Part shown: positions 1-7,128 of the stretch, in pieces
Layout of the letters: each line of letters starts with the position of its first letter
How positions within the stretch are numbered: the first letter of the stretch is position 1
DNA from: Rickettsiales bacterium
GTDB lineage: Bacteria; Pseudomonadota; Alphaproteobacteria; TMED127
Assembly: GCA_002706585.1 (NCBI GenBank)
Contig: PALU01000016.1
Location: 4,757-17,252 of the forward strand
DNA length: 12,496 nt
Direction of reading: 5' to 3'
The notes under the pieces: generated by a model
What the model was told of the DNA's origin: nothing
What the model saw: the letters and a program-made list of their open reading frames with translations, nothing else
The model's database searches: none
Made by a program: the position numbers and the translations under genes

Positions 1-589
1 TATTATTTGTTAATATCATTCCTCCTTCCCCTCCAGTAGACATTATTTTATCATTACAAAAACTCCATATAGATATATCGCCAAATGATCCAACAAATTT
101 CGAAGCATATTTTGCTCCATGTGCTTGAGAGCAATCTTCAATAATTTTTATCCTATGTTTTTTACATATTTTAAGTATTTTGTTCATTTCACATGGAAAA
201 CCTGCGAGATGAACCAGAATTATTGCTTTAGTTTTTTTTGATATTTTTCTTTTTAAATCTTCAAATGAAATATTTTGTGAATTTAGATCAACATCAACAA
301 ATATTGGTTTTAAATTTTGTGAAACAACACAGCTAGCTGATGCTATATATGATCTGGGTGTAACTAAAACTTCATCATTTTTATTTAAATTAAGTGATTT
401 TAAAGCTAAATCTAATGCTACTGAACCTGTTGAAACGCTAATACCAAATTTTCTATCAAAATACTTAGCAAATTTATTTTCAAAGGTAGTACAAAGTTGA
501 CCAGTCCAATAATTAATTTTACCTGATAAAAGTACATCTTTTACTTTTTGCGCTTCACTATCTGAAAATTTTGGCCATCTCGGATACAT
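1..589 (-). CDS. DegT/DnrJ/EryC1/StrS-family sugar aminotransferase (partial, N-terminal 196 aa)
   Basis: PLP-dependent aminotransferase of the type that converts a keto nucleotide-sugar into an amino sugar in the cytoplasm. Only the first 196 residues are present; the gene runs off the left edge. Visible features: an N-terminal SGKINYWTG stretch (22-30); STGSVALDLAL (53-63), the usual cofactor-phosphate loop region; EDCSQAHGAKY (151-161), with D152 as the expected partner of the PLP ring nitrogen; and FCNDKIMSTGGEGGM (177-191), where K181 should form the Schiff base. The family is normally about 370-400 aa, so roughly half is missing. The ATG overlaps the stop of the phosphoglycosyl transferase by one base (TAATG), so the two are probably co-translated. 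Substrate cannot be read from the sequence; a 4-amino-4,6-dideoxy sugar is a reasonable inference from the neighbours. Confidence 0.9.
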   Translation of the reverse strand, partial: MYPRWPKFSDSEAQKVKDVLLSGKINYWTGQLCTTFENKFAKYFDRKFGISVSTGSVALDLALKSLNLNKNDEVLVTPRSYIASASCVVSQNLKPIFVDVDLNSQNISFEDLKRKISKKTKAIILVHLAGFPCEMNKILKICKKHRIKIIEDCSQAHGAKYASKFVGSFGDISIWSFCNDKIMSTGGEGGMILTNN

Positions 590-1164
590 TAATTTTTTCC
601 ATTAAATTTTTTAACAATTATATTTTTGTCTTTATTGCCCATAAATTTTTTAAAAATAAAAACTATTGTGAGATATATTATTTTTAAATCAAACATCACT
701 GATTTATTTTCAACATACCATATATCCAACTTAAACTTCTTTGACCAGCTAATGTTATTTGTTCCGTTAACTTGGGCCCATCCTGTAATCCCAGGTATTA
801 CATCTAACCTTTTTATCTGGGTTTTATTATATAATCTATTATATTCTATAAGTAATGGTCTAGGACCGACAAAATTTAAATCTCCTTTGATGATGTTTAG
901 CAATTGTGGTAATTCATCTAATCTACTATTTCTTAAAAACAAAGTTGATTTATATATTCTATTGAGGTCGTTTTTACTTCTATTAATTGTCATTGTTCTA
1001 AATTTATATAAATAAAATGCTTTACCCTTAAATCCTGATCTTCTTTGTTTGAAAATAATTGGTCGACCAATATTTATTAACAAAAATAATGAAATAAAAA
1101 TTATAACTGGTATTAAAATTATAAATAAAATTGATGCAAAAATTTGATTTAAAAAATTATACAT
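589..1164 (-). CDS. Initiating sugar transferase (monotopic phosphoglycosyl transferase, PglC/WcaJ-domain type)
   Basis: Transfers a sugar-1-phosphate from a UDP-sugar to undecaprenyl phosphate on the inner face of the membrane, starting a glycan repeat unit. The 191-residue length is that of the minimal catalytic form, without the extra N-terminal membrane domain of WcaJ/WbaP. Visible features: one hydrophobic segment (8-32) interrupted by P19, as expected for a re-entrant helix; KFRTM (54-58); RLDELPQ (81-87), with D83-E84 as the catalytic Asp-Glu dyad; GDLNFVGPRPL (94-104); PGITGWAQVNG (124-134); and LDIWYVEN (146-153). The gene starts immediately after the GT4 stop (TAAATG, zero spacing) and its own stop overlaps the aminotransferase start, so the three are one translational unit. 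Family assignment is very secure; the sugar transferred is not known. Confidence 0.95.
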   Translation of the reverse strand: MYNFLNQIFASILFIILIPVIIFISLFLLINIGRPIIFKQRRSGFKGKAFYLYKFRTMTINRSKNDLNRIYKSTLFLRNSRLDELPQLLNIIKGDLNFVGPRPLLIEYNRLYNKTQIKRLDVIPGITGWAQVNGTNNISWSKKFKLDIWYVENKSVMFDLKIIYLTIVFIFKKFMGNKDKNIIVKKFNGKN

Positions 1165-2274
1165 TTAACTTAACTTTAATTTAAAAAAATTTTCAAATCT
1201 TCTTACTAGATCTTTCTCTTGAAAATTTTTAATTATTATTTTCCTACCAAGTAAACCAAATTTTTTTCTTAATTTTTCATTTTCTATCAATTTACAACAT
1301 GCCAGATAAAGCTTATTTAAATCATCTGGCTCATATGTAATACAATTTCTACCATTTTTAAGTAAATCTTTTAATCCATAAATATTTGTTCCAATGACTG
1401 GCAAGCCACTAGACATTGCCTGGGCAACAGTCATTCCAAAGCCTTCCCGATAACTTGATGTAATATAAATATCAGCAAACTGATAAAATTTACTTATATT
1501 TCTTAAATGATTAACATGAATAACTTTTTTATTTTTTTTTATTTCATGCTTAAGATTTTCATCCTCATGATTCCCTACAAATATAAATCTACATTTAAAA
1601 TTTGAATCCGATAATAATTTTAAGGTGCTTAAAATATTATTAATACCTTTATCTTTATTAATTCTTCCAACATATAAAAAAACAACTTCATTATTTTTAA
1701 TCTTAAATTTTTTTCTTAAATTAAGTTTTTGTTTTTTGTTTGGTTTAAATAAATTTGTATCAACTCCACAAATTGAGCCATTTCCTAAAACTTTTATTTT
1801 TTTGGAGAAAGAATTTTCTATTAGAAATTCTCTCTGTCTTTTGCCATCACACAAGGTTTCATTAGAAAGCTTCATAATTAATTTATCAAATAATTTCAAA
1901 ATATACTTATAAAGAAAATTTTTATTTGACCAAACCTGTCCAGTAAAAATGTGAAGCCTTATAGGAATTTTATTTACAAACGCACTCAACATTCCAAGTA
2001 AACCAGCTTTAGGTGTAATCGTAAAAATAAAATTAAAATTGTTTAACTTTAAAAAATTGTATAAATAAATTAGATTTTTAATATCATTTAGAACATTTAT
2101 CTTTCTATCTAAATTAATATTAAAAATTTTAACGTCAGATATAATTAATCTATTAATATTTAATTTTGTTAAAATTGTTATATCGTATTTTTTTTTTAAT
2201 TTTTTAATGTGAGGTAGTAAAAAACTTTCAATAGTTACTTGTGAAGTAGCTAGTATCAATATTTTTTTTTTCAT
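1165..2274 (-). CDS. Glycosyltransferase family 4 (GT-B fold, PglA/CapM-like)
   Basis: Probably adds the second sugar to the lipid-linked acceptor in the cytoplasm. The 369 residues give a normal GT-B layout. The N-terminal domain contains TITPKAGLLGMLSA (85-98) and IFTGQVW (109-115), typical of this branch. The C-terminal donor domain shows FLYVGRINKDKG (199-210) and SSYREGFGMTVAQAMSSGLP (273-292). The EX7E motif that normally binds the nucleotide-sugar is altered: E277 is present but the second position (285) is Gln, encoded CAG at 1422-1420. I start at the ATG at 2274 because the Rossmann strand begins at once (MKKKILILATS); an upstream in-frame TTG at 2298 would add eight residues with no family resemblance. 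An A10 tract follows the start codon. The gene abuts the phosphoglycosyl transferase, fitting sequential steps. GT4 membership is secure; donor and acceptor are unknown. Confidence 0.92.
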   Translation of the reverse strand: MKKKILILATSQVTIESFLLPHIKKLKKKYDITILTKLNINRLIISDVKIFNINLDRKINVLNDIKNLIYLYNFLKLNNFNFIFTITPKAGLLGMLSAFVNKIPIRLHIFTGQVWSNKNFLYKYILKLFDKLIMKLSNETLCDGKRQREFLIENSFSKKIKVLGNGSICGVDTNLFKPNKKQKLNLRKKFKIKNNEVVFLYVGRINKDKGINNILSTLKLLSDSNFKCRFIFVGNHEDENLKHEIKKNKKVIHVNHLRNISKFYQFADIYITSSYREGFGMTVAQAMSSGLPVIGTNIYGLKDLLKNGRNCITYEPDDLNKLYLACCKLIENEKLRKKFGLLGRKIIIKNFQEKDLVRRFENFFKLKLS

Positions 2275-2342
2275 TACATTTATTTGGAAACAAAGCAAAA
2301 TATATATTAATTCAATATATTAAACTAGTAAGAGAATATAAT

Positions 2343-3308
2343 TTATAGTTTTTTACTGATTGCTTTTGAAAAATATTTATAAGTTCGGTCAAATAAATTT
2401 AAAAAACCCATATTAATTATTGACTTTTTTTTACTAAAGTCATGTTTTACAAATACTCTATACGACTTACTAATTGATGCATTAAAAATAGTACTTTTAA
2501 AATTTCCACTTTTTTTTATTTTTAATTTATTTTCAATAAGTCCATAAAATTGTTCTAATGATATTCTATAATTTGGATTTAAATTTATTATTCCAGTTTT
2601 TTTTGTTTTTAAGATTTTATAAATTTGATATGAGACCTCGTCAACAGATGATAATTCTCTAATTACGTTTCTGTTCATAATGAAACGAAAGTTTTTTTTA
2701 ATTTTATTTTTATATAAGGCTGCTCTTAACAAACCACCATTAAAAAAATGCATTTTTTTTGCATTTAACTGTTCTCCTGGACCTATTAAAGTACCTGGTA
2801 CTAAAATAATATATTTCATTTTAAATTTTTTAAATAAAGCATCACAACCTTTTGCAAAAATTCTTTTTGATAGTGCAAAATCTTTTGTGCCACCAAAAAG
2901 TTTTCCCTTTGTGTATGAAAATCCTTTACGATACGGACTATATGCACAGCTTGCACCCATAGATATCATCTTGCTATTTGGTAAATATTTTTTCCATAAG
3001 TATAAAATATTTTTGTTTAATAAATTATTTAAATCTTTTACCTGCTTTGCATTTTTAACTAAATAGGGCCCTGTTTGTTGATAGACACAAAAATTTATAA
3101 TAATGTTATAATTTAAATTATTCTTACTAAAGAATTTATCGATTTGTTTTATTGAGAATAAATTTAGTTTTCTTCTTTGTGGACTGTCTAATTTAATTTT
3201 TTTTTTAAAATTATTAATAAAAACAGTTCCAAGGTAACCATTTCCACCTAATATTAATACTTTAATCATGCTTTTGTTTTTTAAAGTAGTAATTTTGTGA
3301 CTCTTCAT
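2343..3308 (-). CDS. Extended SDR, GDP-L-fucose-synthase-like NAD(P)-dependent epimerase/reductase, catalytic Tyr replaced by Phe
   Basis: Nucleotide-sugar epimerase/reductase homologue of 321 aa. Visible features: Rossmann glycine motif GGNGYLG (21-27); MGASCAYSP (117-125), which matches the SSCIYP region of GDP-fucose synthases, with S120 and C121; VPGTLIGPGEQ (170-180); and RELSSVDEV (217-225), corresponding to the family's RE..HVDD. The residue aligned with the catalytic Tyr of YxxxK is F144 (FALSK, 144-148; TTT at 2879-2877), so normal SDR acid-base chemistry may be lost. A nearby YTKGK (132-136) is only 12 residues after the Ser, too close to be the true motif. The ATG at 3308 is preceded by an AATTAA leader shared with other genes here; an ATG at 3269 (residue 14), directly before the first beta strand, is an alternative. 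A function as an active epimerase is uncertain. Confidence 0.85.
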   Translation of the reverse strand: MKSHKITTLKNKSMIKVLILGGNGYLGTVFINNFKKKIKLDSPQRRKLNLFSIKQIDKFFSKNNLNYNIIINFCVYQQTGPYLVKNAKQVKDLNNLLNKNILYLWKKYLPNSKMISMGASCAYSPYRKGFSYTKGKLFGGTKDFALSKRIFAKGCDALFKKFKMKYIILVPGTLIGPGEQLNAKKMHFFNGGLLRAALYKNKIKKNFRFIMNRNVIRELSSVDEVSYQIYKILKTKKTGIINLNPNYRISLEQFYGLIENKLKIKKSGNFKSTIFNASISKSYRVFVKHDFSKKKSIINMGFLNLFDRTYKYFSKAISKKL

Positions 3309-3350
3309 TTAATTTTAATACAATATATTATAATCGAACTCATTAATTTT

Positions 3351-3380
3351 ATTTTAATATTAATTTAGAAATATTAAAAT
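3351..3380. repeat. A/T inverted repeat just after the SDR gene, weak terminator candidate
   Basis: Perfect 11-nt arms (3351-3361 and 3370-3380) flank an 8-nt loop, starting one base after the stop codon of the SDR gene that ends at 3382. The stem has no G/C pair and no long U tract follows on the minus strand, so termination would be inefficient at best. It may partly separate the first two genes of the run from the next four. Confidence 0.35.
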
Positions 3381-3381
3381 T

Positions 3382-4320
3382 TTATCTAGTTATGGTTTGT
3401 AAATAATTATTTATATTTCTCAAATTAAAATTCTTAAAGTCCTTAAATATATTGGATCTAATTTTTGTTGTAATGCTCAAACCTTCAATAATTTCTTTAT
3501 TAACTGGAAAATCTTTATAGAAAAATCTTATGATATTTACTACTGCAATAATAAAAGGTTTCGGAATTATCAATTTAAAGTAAGATTTAATTTTTTGTCT
3601 TTTTTCTATAAATTTAATTATACTTTCAAGTCTTGAATACCTAGATATGATATAAATACTATCTTTATTTTTATTTTTATTACAAATAGTTAAAATTAAA
3701 TTTGTCAGATCATCAGAATTAACATAATTTCTAACGGCATGAATAGTTGATACATATACAAATATTTTTTTTTTTACAAATTTAGATAAATTTATAAAAC
3801 CTAGGGCATTCATATTTTTACCCACAACTTGTGAAGGTCTGATGATTGTATAATTCAAATTTTTAATATTGTTATTGACAATAATCTTTTCACCCTTCAG
3901 TTTTGTTTTTGCGTATTTAGAAATTGGTTCAGGCACAGTTTTTTCATCAATTATATAATCTTTATAATGAAAATATTTTCCATAAACAGCACAACTACTC
4001 AAATGAATTAAATGTTTCTTTTTCCTTGTTTTTCTTATTGCGTCTAAAATTTTTTTTACAAAAATATAATTTCTCGAGTTCATGTATTTTTTATTTATAT
4101 TTTCACCTACACAATTAATTATCACATCATTTTTTAAAATCATTTCACGTAATAATTTATTTTTATCTTTGTTATTTTTAGAATTTCCATTAAATATAAT
4201 TTGACTTTTTGAAAAACAATCATGATTAATTTTATAAGAATAAAATTTTTTTGATAATTCTTTACCAACAAAACCAGTATGACCAAGAATTAAAATTTTT
4301 TTATTTTTCAATGATCTCAC
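3382..4320 (-). CDS. Extended SDR: NAD-dependent sugar epimerase/dehydratase family
   Basis: Cytoplasmic NAD(P)-dependent nucleotide-sugar modifying enzyme, 312 aa. Visible features: GHTGFVG cofactor loop (13-19); LSSCAVYG (107-114), supplying the active-site Ser; KYAKTK (135-140), with Y136 and K140 as the intact YxxxK pair; and IIRPSQVVG (159-167), the usual substrate-domain lead-in. It overlaps the upstream FAD gene by 20 nt, so the two are translationally linked. The start given is GTG at 4320. A strong alternative is TTG at 4311: an AGGTGA Shine-Dalgarno-like sequence sits five bases before it, and the protein would then begin MKNKKILILG, a typical SDR start. This is the clearest ribosome-binding site in the window. 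An A11 tract (3765-3775) lies in the middle of the gene. The exact reaction cannot be assigned. Confidence 0.88.
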   Translation of the reverse strand: MRSLKNKKILILGHTGFVGKELSKKFYSYKINHDCFSKSQIIFNGNSKNNKDKNKLLREMILKNDVIINCVGENINKKYMNSRNYIFVKKILDAIRKTRKKKHLIHLSSCAVYGKYFHYKDYIIDEKTVPEPISKYAKTKLKGEKIIVNNNIKNLNYTIIRPSQVVGKNMNALGFINLSKFVKKKIFVYVSTIHAVRNYVNSDDLTNLILTICNKNKNKDSIYIISRYSRLESIIKFIEKRQKIKSYFKLIIPKPFIIAVVNIIRFFYKDFPVNKEIIEGLSITTKIRSNIFKDFKNFNLRNINNYLQTITR

Positions 4321-5356
4321 CTAACTTTTTGGCAATATAAATACTAGTATTCCATTTACCCGCTAAAATTGAAATAATTTTTTTTGAATGAATTGTAATG
4401 TAGGACAGTCTTTCGTCATTTTTCTTAGATTTATTATTTAAAGATAAAGTTCTTATGACTTTAAATGATCCAATAAATTTAATTTTTTCCAAAAAAGGGA
4501 AATATTTTAAGCAGTTTCTTTTAAATTTATAAAAATTAGATTGATTAATTCTTTTATCTAAGTTTTTTTTTAATAGATTTTTCAATTTATTTTTGAAATT
4601 TGGAAATTTTGAATTCAAAATTTCAATTTTAGAATTTTTAACATCACTCAATAGATGATAATTGGTACCTAAATAAGGATCTAGGCATGCAAATTCCCCA
4701 TCCATAACTATAAAACTTTTATTTCGATATTTTTTTTGTAATTTTACCAATATTTTTTCAACTAACTCATATCTATACTTTTTTATTTTTTTAATACCTA
4801 GTTTTTTTAGTATGAAATTATTTTGAGAATAACTGCAAACAATTATCTTATCGTAATTATCTAAATTTTTTTTTAAAAATTCAGTTTTTTTAAAAATTTT
4901 GATACTTTTATTTATTATTTTTTTTTTTACTAATTTTTTAAATTTAAAATAGTTTAAATTTTTTTCTTTAGTTAAATAAAAACTACTTGTCACATTTTTA
5001 TTATAAAAAATATTCGAATTTTTAATATAAAGATTGTTTTTCTTAATAAATTTTAAGTAACTTTTAAGTGAAATTTTTGATTTATTTTTTGAAATTGCAT
5101 AATAATTTTTAGTATTTCCAAATACAGTGTTCGAATAAAATTTTGTGAAATATCTATTCGCTTTTTTTAGTTCATCTACAGTTTCTTGTGATCTGGGGTA
5201 ATGGTAACCCAGATGAAATCTAAATTGATTTTTTTTAGATGCTCCTTGAAGAATATCTTTTTCTTTTTCAAAAATATTAACCTCATGGCCCAATTTTGAA
5301 AGTTCAAAAGCACATCCCAATCCAAAAAATCCACTACCAATTATTGCTATTTTCAT
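4301..5356 (-). CDS. FAD-dependent oxidoreductase (DAO-like Rossmann flavoprotein)
   Basis: Predicted flavoprotein of 351 aa. An N-terminal FAD-binding beta-alpha-beta unit is clear: IAIIGSGFFGLGCAFELSK (3-21) carries GxGxxG, and an acidic E30 closes the second strand (IFEKE) for ribose binding. Next comes GASKKNQFRFHLGYHYPRS (38-56), which resembles the segment after the dinucleotide domain in D-amino-acid-oxidase-fold enzymes. The C-terminal LAGKWNTSIYIAKKLGE (331-347) fits the second FAD-contacting region of that fold. It is the first gene of the minus-strand run and overlaps the SDR gene by 20 nt, so it likely acts on the same sugar or substituent. An A11 tract lies at 4918-4928. Substrate and reaction are unknown; I see no motif of UDP-galactopyranose mutase beyond the shared Rossmann start. 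Confidence 0.82.
   Translation of the reverse strand: MKIAIIGSGFFGLGCAFELSKLGHEVNIFEKEKDILQGASKKNQFRFHLGYHYPRSQETVDELKKANRYFTKFYSNTVFGNTKNYYAISKNKSKISLKSYLKFIKKNNLYIKNSNIFYNKNVTSSFYLTKEKNLNYFKFKKLVKKKIINKSIKIFKKTEFLKKNLDNYDKIIVCSYSQNNFILKKLGIKKIKKYRYELVEKILVKLQKKYRNKSFIVMDGEFACLDPYLGTNYHLLSDVKNSKIEILNSKFPNFKNKLKNLLKKNLDKRINQSNFYKFKRNCLKYFPFLEKIKFIGSFKVIRTLSLNNKSKKNDERLSYITIHSKKIISILAGKWNTSIYIAKKLGEIIEK
4317..4322 (-). promoter_or_regulatory. Shine-Dalgarno-like AGGTGA that may decide the start of the SDR gene
   Basis: On the minus strand AGGTGA is followed by five bases and then TTG at 4311-4309. This spacing is ideal and argues that translation starts at that TTG rather than at the GTG at 4320, which lies inside the element. 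It sits in the 3' end of the FAD oxidoreductase gene, consistent with coupled translation. The motif is seen directly; its use is inference. Confidence 0.45.
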
Positions 5357-5392
5357 TATAAGTAATTATTAATTTATTAATTAAATTTATAT
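5357..5392. promoter_or_regulatory. 36-nt divergent spacer (FAD oxidoreductase operon / two-TM gene)
   Basis: This spacer is the presumed control region for the six-gene minus-strand run and for the plus-strand two-TM gene. It is almost entirely A/T and contains several short TTAATT/AATTAA palindromic words, but nothing I can call as a specific promoter or operator. No Shine-Dalgarno sequence is present for either start. Confidence 0.3.
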
Positions 5393-5977
5393 ATGCGCGC
5401 ACAAAAATTTAGTATTTCTGAGTCATTGTTTTTATTTATCATAAATAATTTTAAGAAAGCTATACTTATATTTATATTACCTCAAATTATTTTATTTTTT
5501 TATGAAAGAACAGTTGAAAATGAAACTTGTTTAGGTTCAGCTAGAATTATTATTTCTCAAGCTATAAATAATCTAGCAATCGTTGATGAAGTTTTCATAA
5601 ACAATCTAGAAATAAAAAATTTTAAAAATGTATCTCTTCATGGATACAATTTAGTTTTTAGAGGAAATACAAAAAAAGATTGTGAGAAAACATATAGTGA
5701 TGTATTGAAACGAGCCGCATATGTGAATGAAATGATTGAAGAATTTTATTTTTCACAATTAAACGATCAAGAGAGGTCTTTATTTTCAAACCCACTCTTA
5801 TTTAATAGTATTGGTGATAAAAAAATATTATTTGGTACCATAACCCCTTTAGATTTAGAAGTTTTTAAAAATAAAGAGAAGACAAAAAGAAAAATATACC
5901 TGTTTATATTAAGTATTGTATTGTTATTAGTTTTTTATTTATCCATAAATTTTAAAAAATTTAAAAATTATTTTTAA
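5393..5977 (+). CDS. Hypothetical bitopic membrane protein, possibly a minimal Wzz-like chain-length regulator
   Basis: I do not recognise this 194-residue protein from motifs. It has a basic N-terminus, a membrane segment (about 22-37), a loop of about 130 residues, and a second membrane segment (about 168-186) followed by a basic tail. With N and C termini inside, the loop would be periplasmic. Its only cysteines, C46 and C97, both fall in that loop and could form a disulfide. The loop looks mostly helical (about 97-124). This topology matches polysaccharide co-polymerases (Wzz), but those are usually over 300 aa, and the Pro/Gly-rich motif before the second TM is at best weak (GTITPL, 148-153). 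It converges on the polymerase-like gene, which favours a Wzz role; this is inference. The 36-nt spacer to the divergent FAD gene holds no Shine-Dalgarno sequence. Confidence 0.75.
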   Translation: MRAQKFSISESLFLFIINNFKKAILIFILPQIILFFYERTVENETCLGSARIIISQAINNLAIVDEVFINNLEIKNFKNVSLHGYNLVFRGNTKKDCEKTYSDVLKRAAYVNEMIEEFYFSQLNDQERSLFSNPLLFNSIGDKKILFGTITPLDLEVFKNKEKTKRKIYLFILSIVLLLVFYLSINFKKFKNYF

Positions 5978-5985
5978 ATTTTTTA
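5953..5985. terminator. Perfect 33-nt A/T palindrome at a convergent gene junction, candidate bidirectional terminator
   Basis: Two 16-nt arms (5953-5968 and 5970-5985) are exact reverse complements around the single base 5969. The structure covers the stop codons and final codons of both converging genes. The stem is purely A/T, but each arm begins and ends in T or A tracts, so either transcript would carry a long hairpin with a U-rich end. The perfect symmetry is seen directly; terminator function is inference, weakened by the absence of G/C pairs. Confidence 0.5.
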
Positions 5986-7097
5986 TACTTAAGCGAAGAA
6001 AATAAAACAAACAGGACAGGTAAGAAAATCCATTTTTGTCTCATTGCTACTCCAATATTTGAAGTTACATAAGCTAAAAGGGGTAGTGAAATAAATGAGA
6101 AAACTATAAGAAAAGAGTACATTTTAAAACTTTTATAGTTGAAAGTCTTAAGCGAAAATATTTTAATAAAAAAAAATATTAAAAGAGTGTTTTCTAATGA
6201 TGCAAATAAATAAATAGTACTTGTATCTTTTAATGAAAAAAGATTTGGCATAAACATATAATACAACATTTTAAGAAGAAAATTTGTATCTGAATATAAT
6301 GCTGTTTTCTCTTTTTCAACATATAAGTCCTGAAATATATTCAAAAAAGCAAATATACTTCCTAAGTCTGTAAAATTAAAAATTGATTTTAAAAAAAGTG
6401 GACTAAGAAAAAGAGATAAAATAATAATTATAAATTTTAAAATATTGCTTTTAGTATTAATTAAGTAATACAAAATTACAGAAACAAATACAATTAAACT
6501 TATATGTGGTCGCACATAATACAAAAGTAATAATACTATAAATATTATAAATAAATTTGGTTTTGATTTTACCATTTGATAGATTATTAAAGAAACAGAA
6601 AAAAATGTTAAAGTATCTTTACTAAAACCTATATTCCAAAAATGTAATGATGGTAAACATATAAAAGAAACTAAGATATAGTAATCAACTTTGTCTCTAA
6701 TTTTATAATCATCTATTATCTTCAAATATAGAAAAAAAGAAAAGAGAGAAAATATAGAAACTAAATAATTTATATTGTAAAAATTCAATTTTAAAAAATC
6801 AAAAAAAATGATTATTTTATTCATAAAAATATGACCTGTTTCAACTTTTGCAAAATCATATTCATTAAAATAAATAAAATAGGTCAATGAATCACTTCCA
6901 TATTTCAACAAATACAACATGTAGATAGGAAATATAATATTATGCGCACCAAAAATAAGTAAAGTAGAAACTTTATTTAACTGAAGAATGTTTCTAGTAT
7001 AGATGGTTGTTAATATTGATAAAAAAAATATAATAATAGTTATTGCTATATCTGTAACAGAATGATTGTAATATAGAGTGAGAATTTCTGGACTCAT
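5961..7097 (-). CDS. Polytopic membrane protein, probable Wzy/EpsG-type polysaccharide polymerase
   Basis: Inner-membrane protein of 378 aa with roughly ten to eleven hydrophobic segments, for example about 15-34, 44-63, 107-126, 138-154, 161-176, 181-195, 199-213, 219-240, 296-314, 327-345 and 355-369. Between the last groups lies a long hydrophilic loop (about 241-295), as in O-antigen polymerases. Charged clusters match conserved spots of Wzy/EpsG-like proteins: GFSKDTL (157-163), YVRPHIS (194-200) and NIGVAMRQK (347-355). These arginines are good candidates for handling lipid-linked oligosaccharide. Such proteins polymerise repeat units at the periplasmic face. It converges with the two-TM gene (17-nt overlap) and diverges from the FkbM gene over 31 nt. 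Wzy proteins are poorly conserved, so an O-antigen ligase or another GT-C-like role is possible, but the context favours polymerase. Confidence 0.72.
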   Translation of the reverse strand: MSPEILTLYYNHSVTDIAITIIIFFLSILTTIYTRNILQLNKVSTLLIFGAHNIIFPIYMLYLLKYGSDSLTYFIYFNEYDFAKVETGHIFMNKIIIFFDFLKLNFYNINYLVSIFSLFSFFLYLKIIDDYKIRDKVDYYILVSFICLPSLHFWNIGFSKDTLTFFSVSLIIYQMVKSKPNLFIIFIVLLLLYYVRPHISLIVFVSVILYYLINTKSNILKFIIIILSLFLSPLFLKSIFNFTDLGSIFAFLNIFQDLYVEKEKTALYSDTNFLLKMLYYMFMPNLFSLKDTSTIYLFASLENTLLIFFFIKIFSLKTFNYKSFKMYSFLIVFSFISLPLLAYVTSNIGVAMRQKWIFLPVLFVLFSSLKYKKFKNNF

Positions 7098-7128
7098 TTA
7101 ATTTAATAAATAAGTTATATATTCTAAT
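7098..7128. promoter_or_regulatory. 31-nt divergent spacer (polymerase-like gene / FkbM gene)
   Basis: All but a few of its bases are A or T. It must serve both divergent genes, yet is shorter than one complete promoter plus leader, so control elements likely extend into coding sequence. The minus-strand start is led by AAATTAA directly before ATG. No Shine-Dalgarno sequence is visible on either side. Role is inferred from geometry. Confidence 0.3.

Noticed and set aside
626..1015. Plus-strand open frame of 129 codons opposite the phosphoglycosyl transferase
   Set aside because: It is antisense to a gene with all catalytic motifs intact; its protein has no recognisable motif and its openness follows from the lysine- and asparagine-rich opposite strand.
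2302..2320. 7-nt inverted repeat between the GT4 and SDR genes as a terminator
   Set aside because: Short, A/T only and without a following U tract; expected by chance in this composition.
2901..2915. YTKGK (residues 132-136) as the catalytic YxxxK of the GDP-fucose-synthase-like SDR
   Set aside because: Only 12 residues after the active-site Ser and not followed by the usual helix; FALSK at 144-148 fits the alignment, 24 residues after the Ser.
2680..3066. Plus-strand open frame of 128 codons opposite the GDP-fucose-synthase-like gene
   Set aside because: Shadow of a well-supported SDR gene; no family features or start signal.
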